From contig NZ_FMCU01000023.1 in NCBI RefSeq assembly GCF_900091525.1, positions 20,379 to 84,378 on the forward strand: 64,000 nucleotides of DNA. Reading direction: 5' to 3'. Made by a program: the position numbers and the translations under genes. This stretch comes from Micromonospora matsumotoense. GTDB lineage: Bacteria > Actinomycetota > Actinomycetes > Mycobacteriales > Micromonosporaceae. Positions 51,262 through 59,683 of the stretch are shown in pieces. A model generated the notes under the pieces. The model saw only the letters and a program-made list of their open reading frames with translations, was not told the origin of the DNA and made no database searches. Position 1 is the stretch's first letter; each line of letters starts with the position of its first letter.

Positions 51262-52674
51262 ATGTCCATCGCCGAGACCTCTGCTGAGGATGCCCTGGTC
51301 GCGCTGCATACCTCACTCGATGAGCGGCGCCGGCCGGAGGAGGTCGCGCATCTCGTGCTGCGGGTGGTGGGCGGCCAGTTGGGGCTGCGAGACCGGATGA
51401 CGTTGGGGCGGGCGGCTCGTGCGGCGGCACGCTGGAGCGGGTGGAGTTCGATGTCGGTGGACTTCGCGCGGCCGGTCGGTGGGGCCCGTCAGATCGACGC
51501 CGCGGCGCGGCTGTTCGATCTGCCGCCCGGTGGCGTCGACCCGGATGATCCCGTTTCGCTGCTTGATTTCTCGGCCCGCCTGAGCGAATCCCTGGGTGCC
51601 GTCGATCCGGCCCGGCTGGACTTCCTGCGGGATCGGTTGAACCGGGAGGGCCGGGCCGCGGCCGGGATCGAGTTGTCGAAGCGGCAGTACAACCGGCGAT
51701 TCCGGGTGACGCAGCGCCTGCTGACGAAAGCCGACAGGTTGGCGGTCGAGCAGACCAAGCGGCAGTTGACCATGGTCGCGCGGGCAGGATTCGCGGCGAG
51801 CATCGAGCGAGATGCCTTCCTGGCTGATCCGTGGGCAGGGTGCTTCGTGGCGTATGTGACTGCCAAGCGGAAGTTACGGCGAGAGTTCACGCTGTCAGGG
51901 CGGGACAACCCGTACGACGACATCGCCGACCTGTTGTTCAGGCACTGCACCGCCATCCCGGCGACGGACTGGTGGATGATCGCCCAGGCCCATCCGACGC
52001 CGGCTGTGCTCGCCCGGCTGACCGAAGCACAGCGTGGTGAGCTGCTGGGCCGGTGGTGGGCAACGATGCGCCAGGTCGCGGCGTTGCTCAAGCGGGTATG
52101 GACGGCCAGCGAGTTCGACCAGGCCACCATGATCGTGAGGCGGGGTAACGACTCGTCGACGTGGAACCTCTTGTGCGGCGCGTACAACGCCGCGCGGGCG
52201 GCCTGGATCGCGGCGCTCGACGCCTCCGGCAGCCTCGGCCTGCTGCAGGCGTCCTGCCCGGGCAAGGCGATGATGCTGATCGCGGCGGACCTGGCGGCGT
52301 GGCACCGGTCGACCGGCGGCGGCCTGCACCCCGACGTGGGCGTATGGGCTCGGCTACCGCTGCCGTGGGACGTTCTCGACGGCACCACCGCCTGCACCCG
52401 TGCGGATGTGGAGGCGGCATGCGCCGCTGGTGGCGTCGACCCGGTCGAGTCGGGTTGGACAGGTCCCAGGACACCCGCAGCAACCGGGCGTTTTCGCCCC
52501 ACGCCCGAGTTGGTGCACGGGGTATCGATCGTGGACCCGATGTGGGCGTCGATGCTCCGTGCCGGTGGGGCGTTCTCCGGGAAGATGATCAAAAGCAGCT
52601 TGGAGCAGACGCTGATCCCGGGTGACGTCGTGGTCAGCGAGCTGCCGGAACGGGGTGGACATGTCAAGCCGTGA
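51262..52674 (+). CDS. Conserved-looking hypothetical protein, 470 aa
   Basis: I do not recognise a named family. The 470-aa protein has good codon bias and is mostly helical. It is rich in Trp and Arg in the central part (ATDWWMIAQAHPTPAVLARL, ELLGRWWATMRQVAALLKRV, SSTWNLLCGAYNAARAAWIA), which suggests a real, folded protein. There is no signal peptide or membrane segment. ATG 51262 follows a weak CAGGA. One TTA codon is present. The gene ends 18 bp before two tRNA-like sequences. Confidence 0.65.
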   Translation: MSIAETSAEDALVALHTSLDERRRPEEVAHLVLRVVGGQLGLRDRMTLGRAARAAARWSGWSSMSVDFARPVGGARQIDAAARLFDLPPGGVDPDDPVSLLDFSARLSESLGAVDPARLDFLRDRLNREGRAAAGIELSKRQYNRRFRVTQRLLTKADRLAVEQTKRQLTMVARAGFAASIERDAFLADPWAGCFVAYVTAKRKLRREFTLSGRDNPYDDIADLLFRHCTAIPATDWWMIAQAHPTPAVLARLTEAQRGELLGRWWATMRQVAALLKRVWTASEFDQATMIVRRGNDSSTWNLLCGAYNAARAAWIAALDASGSLGLLQASCPGKAMMLIAADLAAWHRSTGGGLHPDVGVWARLPLPWDVLDGTTACTRADVEAACAAGGVDPVESGWTGPRTPAATGRFRPTPELVHGVSIVDPMWASMLRAGGAFSGKMIKSSLEQTLIPGDVVVSELPERGGHVKP

Positions 52675-52692
52675 TAGGGCAGCATGATCGCG

Positions 52693-52764
52693 CTCGTCGT
52701 AGCTCAGGGGTAGAGCGCCCGGCTCTGGTCCGGGTGGACGCTGGTTCGAGCCCAGCCGGCGGGG
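52693..52764 (+). tRNA. tRNA-like gene, anticodon CTG (Gln)
   Basis: A full cloverleaf can be drawn: acceptor CTCGTCG/CGGCGGG (two G-U), D arm GCTC/GAGC, anticodon stem CCCGG/CCGGG with loop CTCTGGT, T arm GCTGG-TTCGAGC-CCAGC. T33 is followed by CTG, so it would read CAG. No CCA is encoded. Its body does not look like the usual actinobacterial tRNA-Gln, so it may be acquired or non-standard. Confidence 0.6.
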
Positions 52765-52774
52765 CCCGTGGAGA

Positions 52775-52846
52775 TCCGTTGTAGCTCAGAGGTAGAGCAC
52801 CCGGCTAGGGGCCGGGAGGACGCCGGTTCGAGCCCGGTCAACAGAT
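52775..52846 (+). tRNA. tRNA-like gene, anticodon AGG (Pro), imperfect
   Basis: Ten bases after the first. Cloverleaf: acceptor TCCGTTG/CAACAGA with one C-A mismatch, D arm GCTC/GAGC, anticodon stem CCCGG/CCGGG with loop CTAGGGG, T arm GCCGG-TTCGAGC-CCGGT. The anticodon AGG (reading CCU) is rarely used in bacteria. With the acceptor mismatch it may be a tRNA pseudogene. Confidence 0.45.
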
Positions 52847-53019
52847 CTCCCCGATCTGCCATCTGAGTTGATGGACAATCAACCGCGAGGCTGAGGCGGG
52901 CAGGCCCCTCGATGAGCAGCCGGTGGATCTCCGCCGTACCCGTGCGTGATCCAGACACCACAGCCGCCTGCCATCCGCTTCTGCCGCTGACGGCTCGATC
53001 GAGTCATGCAGTTGCAGGC

Positions 53020-53538
53020 TCACCCCAGTCGGTGTCGGCGGTACCGCAGGGAGGGAACGCCCTCCTGAATTCCGTTCTCGTCCATCGCGTTGTAGACCGT
53101 CAGCCAGCCGCTCGCGAATCGCAGGCCCAACGCCACGGCACCGTCCGCCAGGTCACCCCCGGCCCACTCCAGAAGCTCCACCGCCTCAAGCCTCTGCCCG
53201 TGCCGAGCAACCAACAGCGCGGGAGCATCGCTGCGCCAACGGAGCAGGAAGCCGTCTGAGGTCGGCCACACCGGCATCCGTGTCACGTCGATCGACCCAT
53301 ACGTGATCGACAGATCATCAAACTTCTGATGATTGACCTCAAGACGCTCGTCGTCGAAGTCGAACACCACCGGACAGTCGGCGAACCAGGTGTCGTCATC
53401 GTCATCCCACACCACCCAGCTGGACGTCAGCCGACGGCCCACGAGACCCCGCAGCCGTTGAGCGTGACGACCGGCGACCTCAGCAGCTCCGTTCAGCCAG
53501 GCCGGCTGGTAGCCAGCAATACCGAAGTCGAAGTTCAT
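53020..53538 (-). CDS. Hypothetical protein, 172 aa
   Basis: Unrecognised. From ATG 53538 the protein begins MNFDFGIAGYQPAWLNG and contains SWVVWDDDDDTWFADCPVVF, SITYGSIDVTRMPVWP and ALGLRFASGWLTVYNAMDEN, a beta-rich, soluble pattern with good coding bias. It is isolated in accessory DNA after the tRNA-like pair. The 52847-53019 gap and 53539-53833 upstream region show no other gene. Confidence 0.6.
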   Translation of the reverse strand: MNFDFGIAGYQPAWLNGAAEVAGRHAQRLRGLVGRRLTSSWVVWDDDDDTWFADCPVVFDFDDERLEVNHQKFDDLSITYGSIDVTRMPVWPTSDGFLLRWRSDAPALLVARHGQRLEAVELLEWAGGDLADGAVALGLRFASGWLTVYNAMDENGIQEGVPSLRYRRHRLG

Positions 53539-53833
53539 CACCGGACGGTAATCCTGAGCCGGCCTGACTCGCACTCGGGTATCCGGACCTGCCGCGGTCC
53601 GCGCGTTCTGCATCCCGGCAGCCGAAGCCCTGCAGCATGCCTGGATACGCCGAGACCAAGACGGGCGCGCACGATCGCCCGACGCCTGCTCGAAGCCGGT
53701 TCGACGCCGCGAACCTGTCATGCCCGGACACGTCCTGTCGTGGTCTGACAACCGCGTCCGGTGTCAGGTCGTGCTGTCCCAATCGGTGGTCTCGGTCCCC
53801 CGCCGTCGGTGAGGGACTCGCTGTCGAGGAGAC

Positions 53834-54150
53834 ATGACCATGACCGGTCGTACCCGTTCCGCCGTCACGGCGTTGACCACCGCCGAGTCGGCGTTCGCGC
53901 TGTTGACCTGTGAGCCCGCGCCGTTGGCGTTCGACGCCCGTCCGGTACCGGGTCTACCGGATGCGACGCTGCCGTTGGACGAGTTACGGACGTTGCTGCG
54001 GTGCGAGCGTTTCGACAGTGACACCACCGATGTGTTGTGGCGGCAGTTGGCGCACCATGCCCGGGAATGGGGTCCGGCGTGGGTGGTGGGTGCGATCGGA
54101 GTCGCGCTGCCCGCGTTGACGCATCTCCCGTCTCCCGTAACGCCCGACGG
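53834..54150 (+). pseudogene. N-terminal fragment of a conserved hypothetical protein
   Basis: ATG 53834 has a good GAGGAG. The first ~100 residues (AVTALTTAESAFALLTCEPA, PLDELRTLLRCERFDSDTT, VLWRQLAHHAREWGPAWVVG, AIGVALPALTHL) look like the start of an actinomycete hypothetical protein I cannot name. After ~54145 the frame stays open but loses protein-like character and runs by chance into the APH-type gene. It is probably a truncated gene. 54151-54523 shows nothing else. Confidence 0.45.
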
Positions 54151-54523
54151 TCAATCGATGGGGCGACTGCACACACCCCGGACCGCCACTTCGGACAGTG
54201 CCGTCAGGTCTCTGACCAGCAACCCCCACGTGCAACGCGGCAGTTCCCGCCTGAACCGTCCGACGTCCGTATCCGGGAATGCCAGCTATCACGATCGCGG
54301 CGGCTCTGAGGTCTTAGTTAACAGTCGACGGATAAGACGGTCTGGAGCATCGTCTCGGGAGGCCGCGATCACCAACCACATCACCAATGTGACTCTGCCA
54401 GTGAAGCCGGCGGATCAGTGGACTTGTCTTCGAGCTGGAATTCGGTTGCGTCAGAGTCGCTCGTCGAAGATGGTCAGCGCTACGACCGCGCTTCATCGGG
54501 AGGGTGTCCTGCCAGCTCCAAAG

Positions 54524-55405
54524 ATGCACGCCGATGAGATCGACATCCCGCTCGCCATGGTCGAGCGGCTGATCGCCGGACAGTTCCCCCGGTGGGCTGC
54601 CCTTCCCCTGCGACGACTGCCCTCCACCGGGACGGTGAACGCGCTGTTCCGCTTGGGGCCGGATCTGGTGGTGCGGCTGTGCCGCGTGCCGTGGGCTGCG
54701 GGTGGCGAGGCCAAGGAGCAGCGATGGCTGCGGCAGCTGGCCGGCTACCTGCCCGTCGCCATCCCCGCACCGGTCGCTCTCGGGCAGCCCACCGACGAGT
54801 ACCCCTGGACCTGGTCGATCCTTCGCTGGCTTCCTGGCACAAACCCCGTTCCCGGGAGCCTCACTGCACCGGACAAGCTCGCCGCCGATCTGGCCGCGTT
54901 CATCATCGCCTTCCGCGCCATCGACATCCCCGAAAGTCGCAGGGCCTACCGCGGCGGTCCGCTGGCGCGGCTTGACGAGCAGACACGGGCAGTCATAGCG
55001 AAACTTGACGGCACGATCGACACCGACGCGGCTACCGCCATCTGGGACGAGGCTCTGGACATCCCCGCCTGGGACGGTCCACCCACCTGGGTCCACGCGG
55101 ACCTGTTGCCCGGCAACATCCTGACCGCGGATGGGCAACTCAGCGCCGTCATCGACTTCGCGACCGTCGGCATGGGCGACCCCGCATGCGATCTGATCGT
55201 CGGCTGGACCGTCCTACCCGCTAACGTCCGGCCCATCTTCCGAGAGATGGTCGACTGCGACGACGCCACCTGGACCCGCGCACGCGCACGCGCACTGTCG
55301 ATCTCACTCGGTGGGCTGCACTACTACCGGGGCATCGAGCCCACTCTGGCTACCGAGGCCCAGTACACGATTGACCAGGTCCTCGCCGACTCGATCACCT
55401 CGTGA
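54524..55405 (+). CDS. Aminoglycoside phosphotransferase (APH)-family protein
   Basis: 293 aa, kinase-like fold. Catalytic loop WVHADLLPGNIL (HxDxxxxN) and metal-binding Asp in AVIDFATVGMGDPACDL; nucleotide-binding front LPSTGTVNALFRLGPDLVVR. It phosphorylates a small-molecule hydroxyl; the substrate is unknown and this broad family is not proof of resistance. ATG 54524 has no good ribosome-binding site nearby, while the frame is open far upstream into an unrelated fragment, so the start is uncertain. Confidence 0.75.
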   Translation: MHADEIDIPLAMVERLIAGQFPRWAALPLRRLPSTGTVNALFRLGPDLVVRLCRVPWAAGGEAKEQRWLRQLAGYLPVAIPAPVALGQPTDEYPWTWSILRWLPGTNPVPGSLTAPDKLAADLAAFIIAFRAIDIPESRRAYRGGPLARLDEQTRAVIAKLDGTIDTDAATAIWDEALDIPAWDGPPTWVHADLLPGNILTADGQLSAVIDFATVGMGDPACDLIVGWTVLPANVRPIFREMVDCDDATWTRARARALSISLGGLHYYRGIEPTLATEAQYTIDQVLADSITS

Positions 55406-55533
55406 GGACTCACGGGAAGTTCGCGCCGCAAGCCTTGCTCACCGACAACATCGAACCTGGCTTCGGAGCTGCTCAGTCGACTCGGCCGGGACGCCAAGCG
55501 AGCGAAGCCGTGCCGCTCTCGGGGCCTCTCTGA

Positions 55534-56190
55534 TCAACAGACGGCCGCGGTGAGCTCGATCGCACCGGACGGGAAGACCCGGACCCGTTCCGGCCCGGTC
55601 TCGCGGAACACACCGTCCCGGAAGATCAGCCCGCCCCTCTCGGGGACCGCCAAGACCGGCTCGTCGTGGATGCCAGCCCACTGTTCAACCACCGGCGCGT
55701 CCGCTGCCGTGAAGTGCGGATAGACCACCGCTCCCGCCAGCAGGTCCAGCGCACGGGTATCAGAGATTCCGACAACGTCTTCGTCAAACAGACCCGCGAC
55801 GGCGATGTCCGCCCCGCACAAGATGGCACCGGCGCTTCCCCCATACAGCAGGCCGCCGCCTTCCACGAACTCACCCACCCGGCCGAGCCAGCCCCGAGCG
55901 CGCAGACAATCCAGCAGCGCGAACGTGTTGCCACCCGGAATAAACAGGATCTGCGCCGAGGACAGGCCAGCGATCGCGCGGTCCGGCACGTCGATCCAGG
56001 TGTCGACGTCGAAATCTCCGCGCTTCGCCAACTCTCCGGTCAGCCAATCGTGGACCGACGCCTGGGCGTCGCGTTTACGCAGAGCGTACGGCCAGCAGAC
56101 GACACGTCCGCCCACCGCGAAGAGCTCGTTCCACAACCGCTCCTCATCAGCCGCGCTGCAGCCACCACCGACAAACACCGCCCCGCCCAT
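55534..56190 (-). CDS. Peptidase E-like (S51, class I amidotransferase fold) protein
   Basis: 218 aa. LFIPGGNTFALLDCLRARGW and GGGLLYGGSAGAILCGADI contain the nucleophile-elbow Ser of the dipeptidase E family; AVVYPHFTAADA supplies the downstream His region. Family members cleave Asp-X dipeptides or act on related substrates. ATG 56190 (MGGAVFVGGG) is chosen because it starts the fold; an upstream start at 56235 is possible. Confidence 0.8.
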   Translation of the reverse strand: MGGAVFVGGGCSAADEERLWNELFAVGGRVVCWPYALRKRDAQASVHDWLTGELAKRGDFDVDTWIDVPDRAIAGLSSAQILFIPGGNTFALLDCLRARGWLGRVGEFVEGGGLLYGGSAGAILCGADIAVAGLFDEDVVGISDTRALDLLAGAVVYPHFTAADAPVVEQWAGIHDEPVLAVPERGGLIFRDGVFRETGPERVRVFPSGAIELTAAVC

Positions 56191-56254
56191 CGGGCCAGAC
56201 TGCCACAAGCTGCAGGACCTGACGACCACCATCAACCCTCGATGACCGGTCCCA

Positions 56255-56403
56255 CTACATGAGCCCAGGCCAGGGGAATTGCATGAGCGTCGACACCGCG
56301 ACGGGAGTGTGGTCCTTGCGGGCCCAGGTCCGGGCCCTGGGCGGGCGCAGGGTCTGTCCGGCCTCGTCCTCGAAGACGATCCACGCTCCGGTCGCCGCCG
56401 CTA
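56255..56403 (-). pseudogene. IS630-type transposase remnant interrupted by another IS630
   Basis: Encodes GAWIVFEDEAGQTLRPPRAR and TWARKDHTPVAVST before a TAG at 56255. This is the first catalytic-Asp region of an IS630 OrfB, similar to but distinct from the adjacent intact copy, and on the opposite strand. It runs up to the TA at which the intact element is inserted. Confidence 0.7.
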
Positions 56404-56473
56404 CAGATCTTGAATGGTCAGGTTCGTCCGATGTGGTCTGTGTGACGGCTTGGGGCTGGGGTAGATCGATGGG

Positions 56474-56962
56474 ATGAGGTATCCCGATGGAGGTGGGTTG
56501 TCCGCGCGGGGGCGGGCGAAGCGTGAGGCGGTACGGCGGCAGGCTGCCGGGTGGTTCGCCGAGGGTGTGTCGGTGCCGGAGATCGCGTGTCGGCTGCGGG
56601 TGTCGCAGACCGCGGTGTACGGCTGGCGCAAGCGGTGGAAGGCTGGTGGTGAACAGGCTCTGGCGTCGAAGGGGCCGGGCGGGTCTCGGTGCCGGCTGGA
56701 TGAAGGCCGGCTGCGGCGGCTGGCCGACGCCTTGGAGCAGGGTCCGGCGGCGCACGGCTTCGGCGCCGATCAGCGGTGGACCCTGGCGCGGGTGTCGGAC
56801 CTGATCGCGCGGATGTTCCGCACCCGCTACACCCTGCGCGGCACGGCGAACATCATGTACCGGCTCGGCTGGTCGGTGCAGGTGCCCCAACATCGTGCAG
56901 TCGAGCGGGACGAGGCGGTCACCACGTGGCGGCGGGAGACGTGGCCGGCGGGAAAACGGTAG
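56474..56962 (+). CDS. IS630 transposase OrfA (helix-turn-helix part)
   Basis: 162 aa. DNA-binding half: EAVRRQAAGWFAEGVSVPEI, ACRLRVSQTAVYGWRKRWKA. It ends TTWRRETWPAGKR at TAG 56960-56962. Just before the stop, GGGAAAA (56950-56956) is a plausible -1 slippery heptamer. Shifting there fuses it to the DDE half. Confidence 0.85.
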   Translation: MRYPDGGGLSARGRAKREAVRRQAAGWFAEGVSVPEIACRLRVSQTAVYGWRKRWKAGGEQALASKGPGGSRCRLDEGRLRRLADALEQGPAAHGFGADQRWTLARVSDLIARMFRTRYTLRGTANIMYRLGWSVQVPQHRAVERDEAVTTWRRETWPAGKR

Positions 56963-57546
56963 CGGCGCAGCGGCAGGCGTGGCTGGTCTTCGAGGACGAG
57001 GCCGGTCAGACGCTGCGCCCACCGAAGGCGCGGACCTGGGGACGACGCGGCCACACCCCGGTCGTCCCGGTCACCGGCAAAGGATCCGGGCGTGTCTCGA
57101 TCGCCGGGCTGACCTGTTACCGGCCCGGACGGCGGTCGCGGTTCATCTACCGCACGATCATGCACCCGGGCCGTAAGAACGAGCGCCGCAGCTTCAGCGA
57201 GCGTGACTACATCGCCCTGCTGGATGCCGCTCACCAGCAGCTCGACGGGCCGATCGTGTGCGTGTGGGACAACCTGAACACCCACGTCTCCGCCGCCATG
57301 CGGCAGATGATCGACGCCCGGGACTGGTTGACCGTGATCCGGCTACCGGCCTACGCCCCGGACCTGAACCCGACCGAGGCCGTGTGGTCGCACCTCAAAC
57401 GCAGAATCGGCAACCTCGCCGTCACCGGCGTCGACCACCTCCAGGCGATCATCAAGAACCGACTCAAGAGCATCCAGTACCGCCACGACCTACTCGACGG
57501 CTTCCTCGCTCACACCGGACTGACCCTCGAACCCAACACAACCTGA
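56953..57546 (+). CDS. IS630 transposase OrfB (DDE catalytic part)
   Basis: Read in the -1 frame from the slippery site. It holds the three catalytic residues: WLVFEDEAGQTL (Asp), CVWDNLNTHVS (Asp) and APDLNPTEAVW (Glu). It has no convincing start of its own, so expression as an OrfAB fusion by programmed frameshifting is the likely mode. Confidence 0.85.
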   Translation, partial: KTVAAQRQAWLVFEDEAGQTLRPPKARTWGRRGHTPVVPVTGKGSGRVSIAGLTCYRPGRRSRFIYRTIMHPGRKNERRSFSERDYIALLDAAHQQLDGPIVCVWDNLNTHVSAAMRQMIDARDWLTVIRLPAYAPDLNPTEAVWSHLKRRIGNLAVTGVDHLQAIIKNRLKSIQYRHDLLDGFLAHTGLTLEPNTT

Positions 57547-57795
57547 CCATTCAAGATCTGTAATCATCCACCGTAACCCCCGCTTCGGTCGGCGGATCCT
57601 GCACCCGCCGTGCGGGCTACCGGGGCCGACAGCCGGCGCCGACAACTGGCGACCGCTGCGCGGAAGTCCGCAACTCTTCAGTGAGCTGATCGCACGCCTG
57701 CAGGGCCGTCACGCTCTGCGCTACCCATGCTGTCCCGCGACGCCCGGAAATGCCGCGATCCGGGCGCGTTCGGCACCCTACATCGGGGTCAACGC

Positions 57796-57829
57796 GAGGA
57801 TGCCCCGGCCGGATGGCCGGGGCATCCTC
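57796..57829. terminator. Long perfect hairpin
   Basis: GAGGATGCCCCGGCC (57796-57810) pairs perfectly with GGCCGGGGCATCCTC (57815-57829) around a 4-nt loop, a very stable 15-bp stem. It is probably a terminator of a lost gene. The rest of 57563-57980 shows no gene. Confidence 0.6.
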
Positions 57830-57980
57830 GATCATCTACTCAAGCGCGAAACCAGCTTCCACGATCAGTGATCGGCCGATGGCGGTGTGCTTTGCAGTTC
57901 TGCTACGTGCCCCCGGCGGGGCACACGAGGAACGGCGGAAAGGACCCATACTGCACGGTTCCTGCGGTGTTGGCTCGCCT

Positions 57981-58362
57981 GGCATGCCTCGACGATCATC
58001 AAGGCAGCGCCGCGCGACTGCGTCCACGACCAGTTCACCGCCGGAGCCCGGCTGCTGCGCCGCGCGTCCTACAACGCCGCCGCCAGCCGCCGGCTCTCCG
58101 CCGCACTCGCGCAACCCGCCCAGCCCGCCGGACTCATGCAGTGGCGGATGCCGGCAGCGACGGTCATCCCCCGCAAGGACTTCCGACGCTCCCACCACAT
58201 CGGCACGCCTTCCGTGCAGCGACCGGCGCTGGCCAACTCCGGTCAGCGGGGCCAGTCGAGTTGCGCCTCGGGCACGCCGACGTCGCGGGCGTAGGTGACC
58301 GCTTCCCGCCGCCCGGTGTCGTCGCCTCGGGGATAGGTGAAGACGCGGCCGGCGAACACGAC
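57981..58362. repeat. Long direct repeat, right copy
   Basis: Same orientation as 1787-2171 and about 94% identical by eye. This copy continues into an intact minus-strand gene (58243-58677), so it seems closer to the ancestral arrangement. The repeats lie about 56.2 kb apart. Confidence 0.85.
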
Positions 58363-58677
58363 CCAGCTGGTGCCGTCGGTGGCGTAGTCGGCGTACCAGC
58401 GCCCCGGGGACAACGCGGCGGCGAGCTGACGGGCGAGTTCGTCGCCAGCATCGTCGGGGCCCGTGAAGTCGACCAGTGTCCACTGGGCCGGCTGGTCGCC
58501 AGCGGCGGTCCACGCGGGGAGGCGGTGGATACGCCGCAACGTCAACGGCACATCGATCGTGGCGTTCAGGGCCAGGCTCTCGACGACAAGGGCGCCCACG
58601 ATAGGCAAGAGGATCACCGCCTTCGTTCTGGTGGCTCGGGCAGCGGCCAGCCTAGCCTCATCGAACGAGTGTTCCAA
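58243..58677 (-). CDS. Hypothetical protein, 144 aa
   Basis: Unrecognised function. N-terminal part with a hydrophobic stretch (AVILLPIVGALVVESLAL), then LVDFTGPDDAGDELARQLAA, GRWYADYATDGTSWVVFAGR and VFTYPRGDDTGRREAVTYAR. The protein-like composition and the existence of a second, truncated copy at 2051-2171 support a real gene. Its 3' third lies within the direct repeat. Confidence 0.65.
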   Translation of the reverse strand: MEHSFDEARLAAARATRTKAVILLPIVGALVVESLALNATIDVPLTLRRIHRLPAWTAAGDQPAQWTLVDFTGPDDAGDELARQLAAALSPGRWYADYATDGTSWVVFAGRVFTYPRGDDTGRREAVTYARDVGVPEAQLDWPR

Positions 58678-58789
58678 TGACGGGTCTGGCGTGTCGGAGT
58701 GTCAGTCCTCCTCGGCAACGATGTTCGGGCGACAGCACGGCAGTCGTGGACGTGCGCCAGATGCCCCCGGCAGAACTTCAGGCTTCGGG

Positions 58790-58981
58790 CTGGCTGCTGT
58801 CAGCCATCCCGGCACCGGGGTTTCAGCTGATGATGTGCTGTGCTGGGTGTCGGGGATCTGAGGCAGCCAGGTGACCGCGTCGCCGCGGAAGGACTGGTTG
58901 ACCGGGACGAGAAGGGGATCGTCCTGGTCGTCTAAGGCGGTGAGGTTGACGCCGATAAGTGTGTCGCCGTAGTCGAACGCC
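58790..58981 (-). pseudogene. Hypothetical protein fragment
   Basis: Minus-strand frame with protein-like sequence (VAAFDYGDTLIGVNLTALDD, DPLLVPVNQSFRGDAVTWLP). Its upstream side is replaced by an IS transposase tail at ~58982, so it is 5' truncated. No family recognised. Confidence 0.35.
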
Positions 58982-59074
58982 GCGACGGAGATCCGCGACG
59001 ACATCCACGAAGCCTTCCTCACCCTCGCCTGCGCCATCATCTGCTGGCGCAGACTCCAACGCTCAAAGAGTTAG
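58982..59074 (+). pseudogene. Transposase C-terminal remnant
   Basis: Reads ATEIRDDIHEAFLTLACAII then CWRRLQRSKS and TAG at 59072-59074. This resembles the conserved tail of IS5-type transposases. Everything upstream of it is unrelated. 59075-59299 shows no convincing gene. Confidence 0.55.
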
Positions 59075-59299
59075 GAGTTGTAAGGGACAGCCTCAATGCT
59101 GATCAAAGGGCCCCCTTATGGGATGTATCGGGCCTTCGACGAGTGGTGTGCCGGGTGCCAGCCCTGGCTGGCGAGCCGATCAGGGGTGCCGGTTGGGCTG
59201 TCCTGCCGTGGGCCGACGGTGATCGGTGTCGCCAATTTTACTGGCGCCGTTGACGAGATCGGACGAGGAACTGACCCGGACCCTATGTAGAATCCCGAT

Positions 59300-59683
59300 A
59301 TGGATATCGAGCGGGTTCGTGTCACCGTCGCCGTCGCCAAGGTGCTTTCGGCGTTCTGCGCCGATCCGAGCGCGGACCGTTACGGGTTGGAGTTGATGCG
59401 GGCGACGGGGCATCCGAGCGGCACGCTGTATCCGATCCTGCTTCGGCTGCAGCGGGCCGGTTGGGTGCAGACTCGGTGGGAGGACGTTGATCCGGTCGAG
59501 GCTGGCCGCCCGCCGCGGCGCTACTACCGGCTGACCGGGGACGGGCTGGTCAGTGCCCGGTTGGAACTGGCCGCTCTACGTGGCCAGCTCGATGGCCTCG
59601 CCGCAGGGTTGGGTCCTGGTACGGCGGCGTCGCCGGTGCTGCCTCGGCAGGTGTCGGCGGGGATACCGGGTGCGGTGTGCTGA
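59300..59683 (+). CDS. PadR-family transcriptional regulator
   Basis: 127 aa winged-helix protein: DRYGLELMRATGHPSGTLYP, ILLRLQRAGWVQTRWE, GRPPRRYYRLTGDGLVSARL. It controls, and is co-expressed with, the membrane protein gene that overlaps its 3' end by 7 bp. A TAGAAT hexamer at 59288-59293 lies seven bases before ATG 59300 with no ribosome-binding site, consistent with a leaderless transcript. PadR plus a membrane partner is a common actinomycete pair. Confidence 0.87.
   Translation: MDIERVRVTVAVAKVLSAFCADPSADRYGLELMRATGHPSGTLYPILLRLQRAGWVQTRWEDVDPVEAGRPPRRYYRLTGDGLVSARLELAALRGQLDGLAAGLGPGTAASPVLPRQVSAGIPGAVC

Larger units (their letters stand above)
56404..57560 (+). mobile_element. IS630-family insertion sequence, complete
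   Basis: 1157 bp with perfect terminal inverted repeats: CAGATCTTGAATGGTCAGG at the left end and its complement at the right (57542-57560). TA dinucleotides flank both ends (56402-56403, 57561-57562), matching the TA target of IS630/Tc1 elements. It contains two overlapping frames joined by a probable -1 frameshift. It appears intact and potentially mobile. Confidence 0.9.

Noticed and set aside
54524..55405. APH-family gene as the self-resistance determinant of the cluster
   Set aside because: It lies 32 kb from the cluster, the family is broad, and chloramphenicol phosphotransferases are a different fold. The MFS exporter is the natural resistance candidate.
53834..55405. A single 523-codon fusion of a hypothetical domain and the APH kinase
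   Set aside because: The middle ~120 codons have no protein-like character; the halves look like an N-terminal gene fragment and a separate kinase gene joined by a chance open frame.
59096..59290. 64-codon plus-strand ORF before padR
   Set aside because: No ribosome-binding site and no protein-like pattern; it lies in degraded DNA after a transposase tail.
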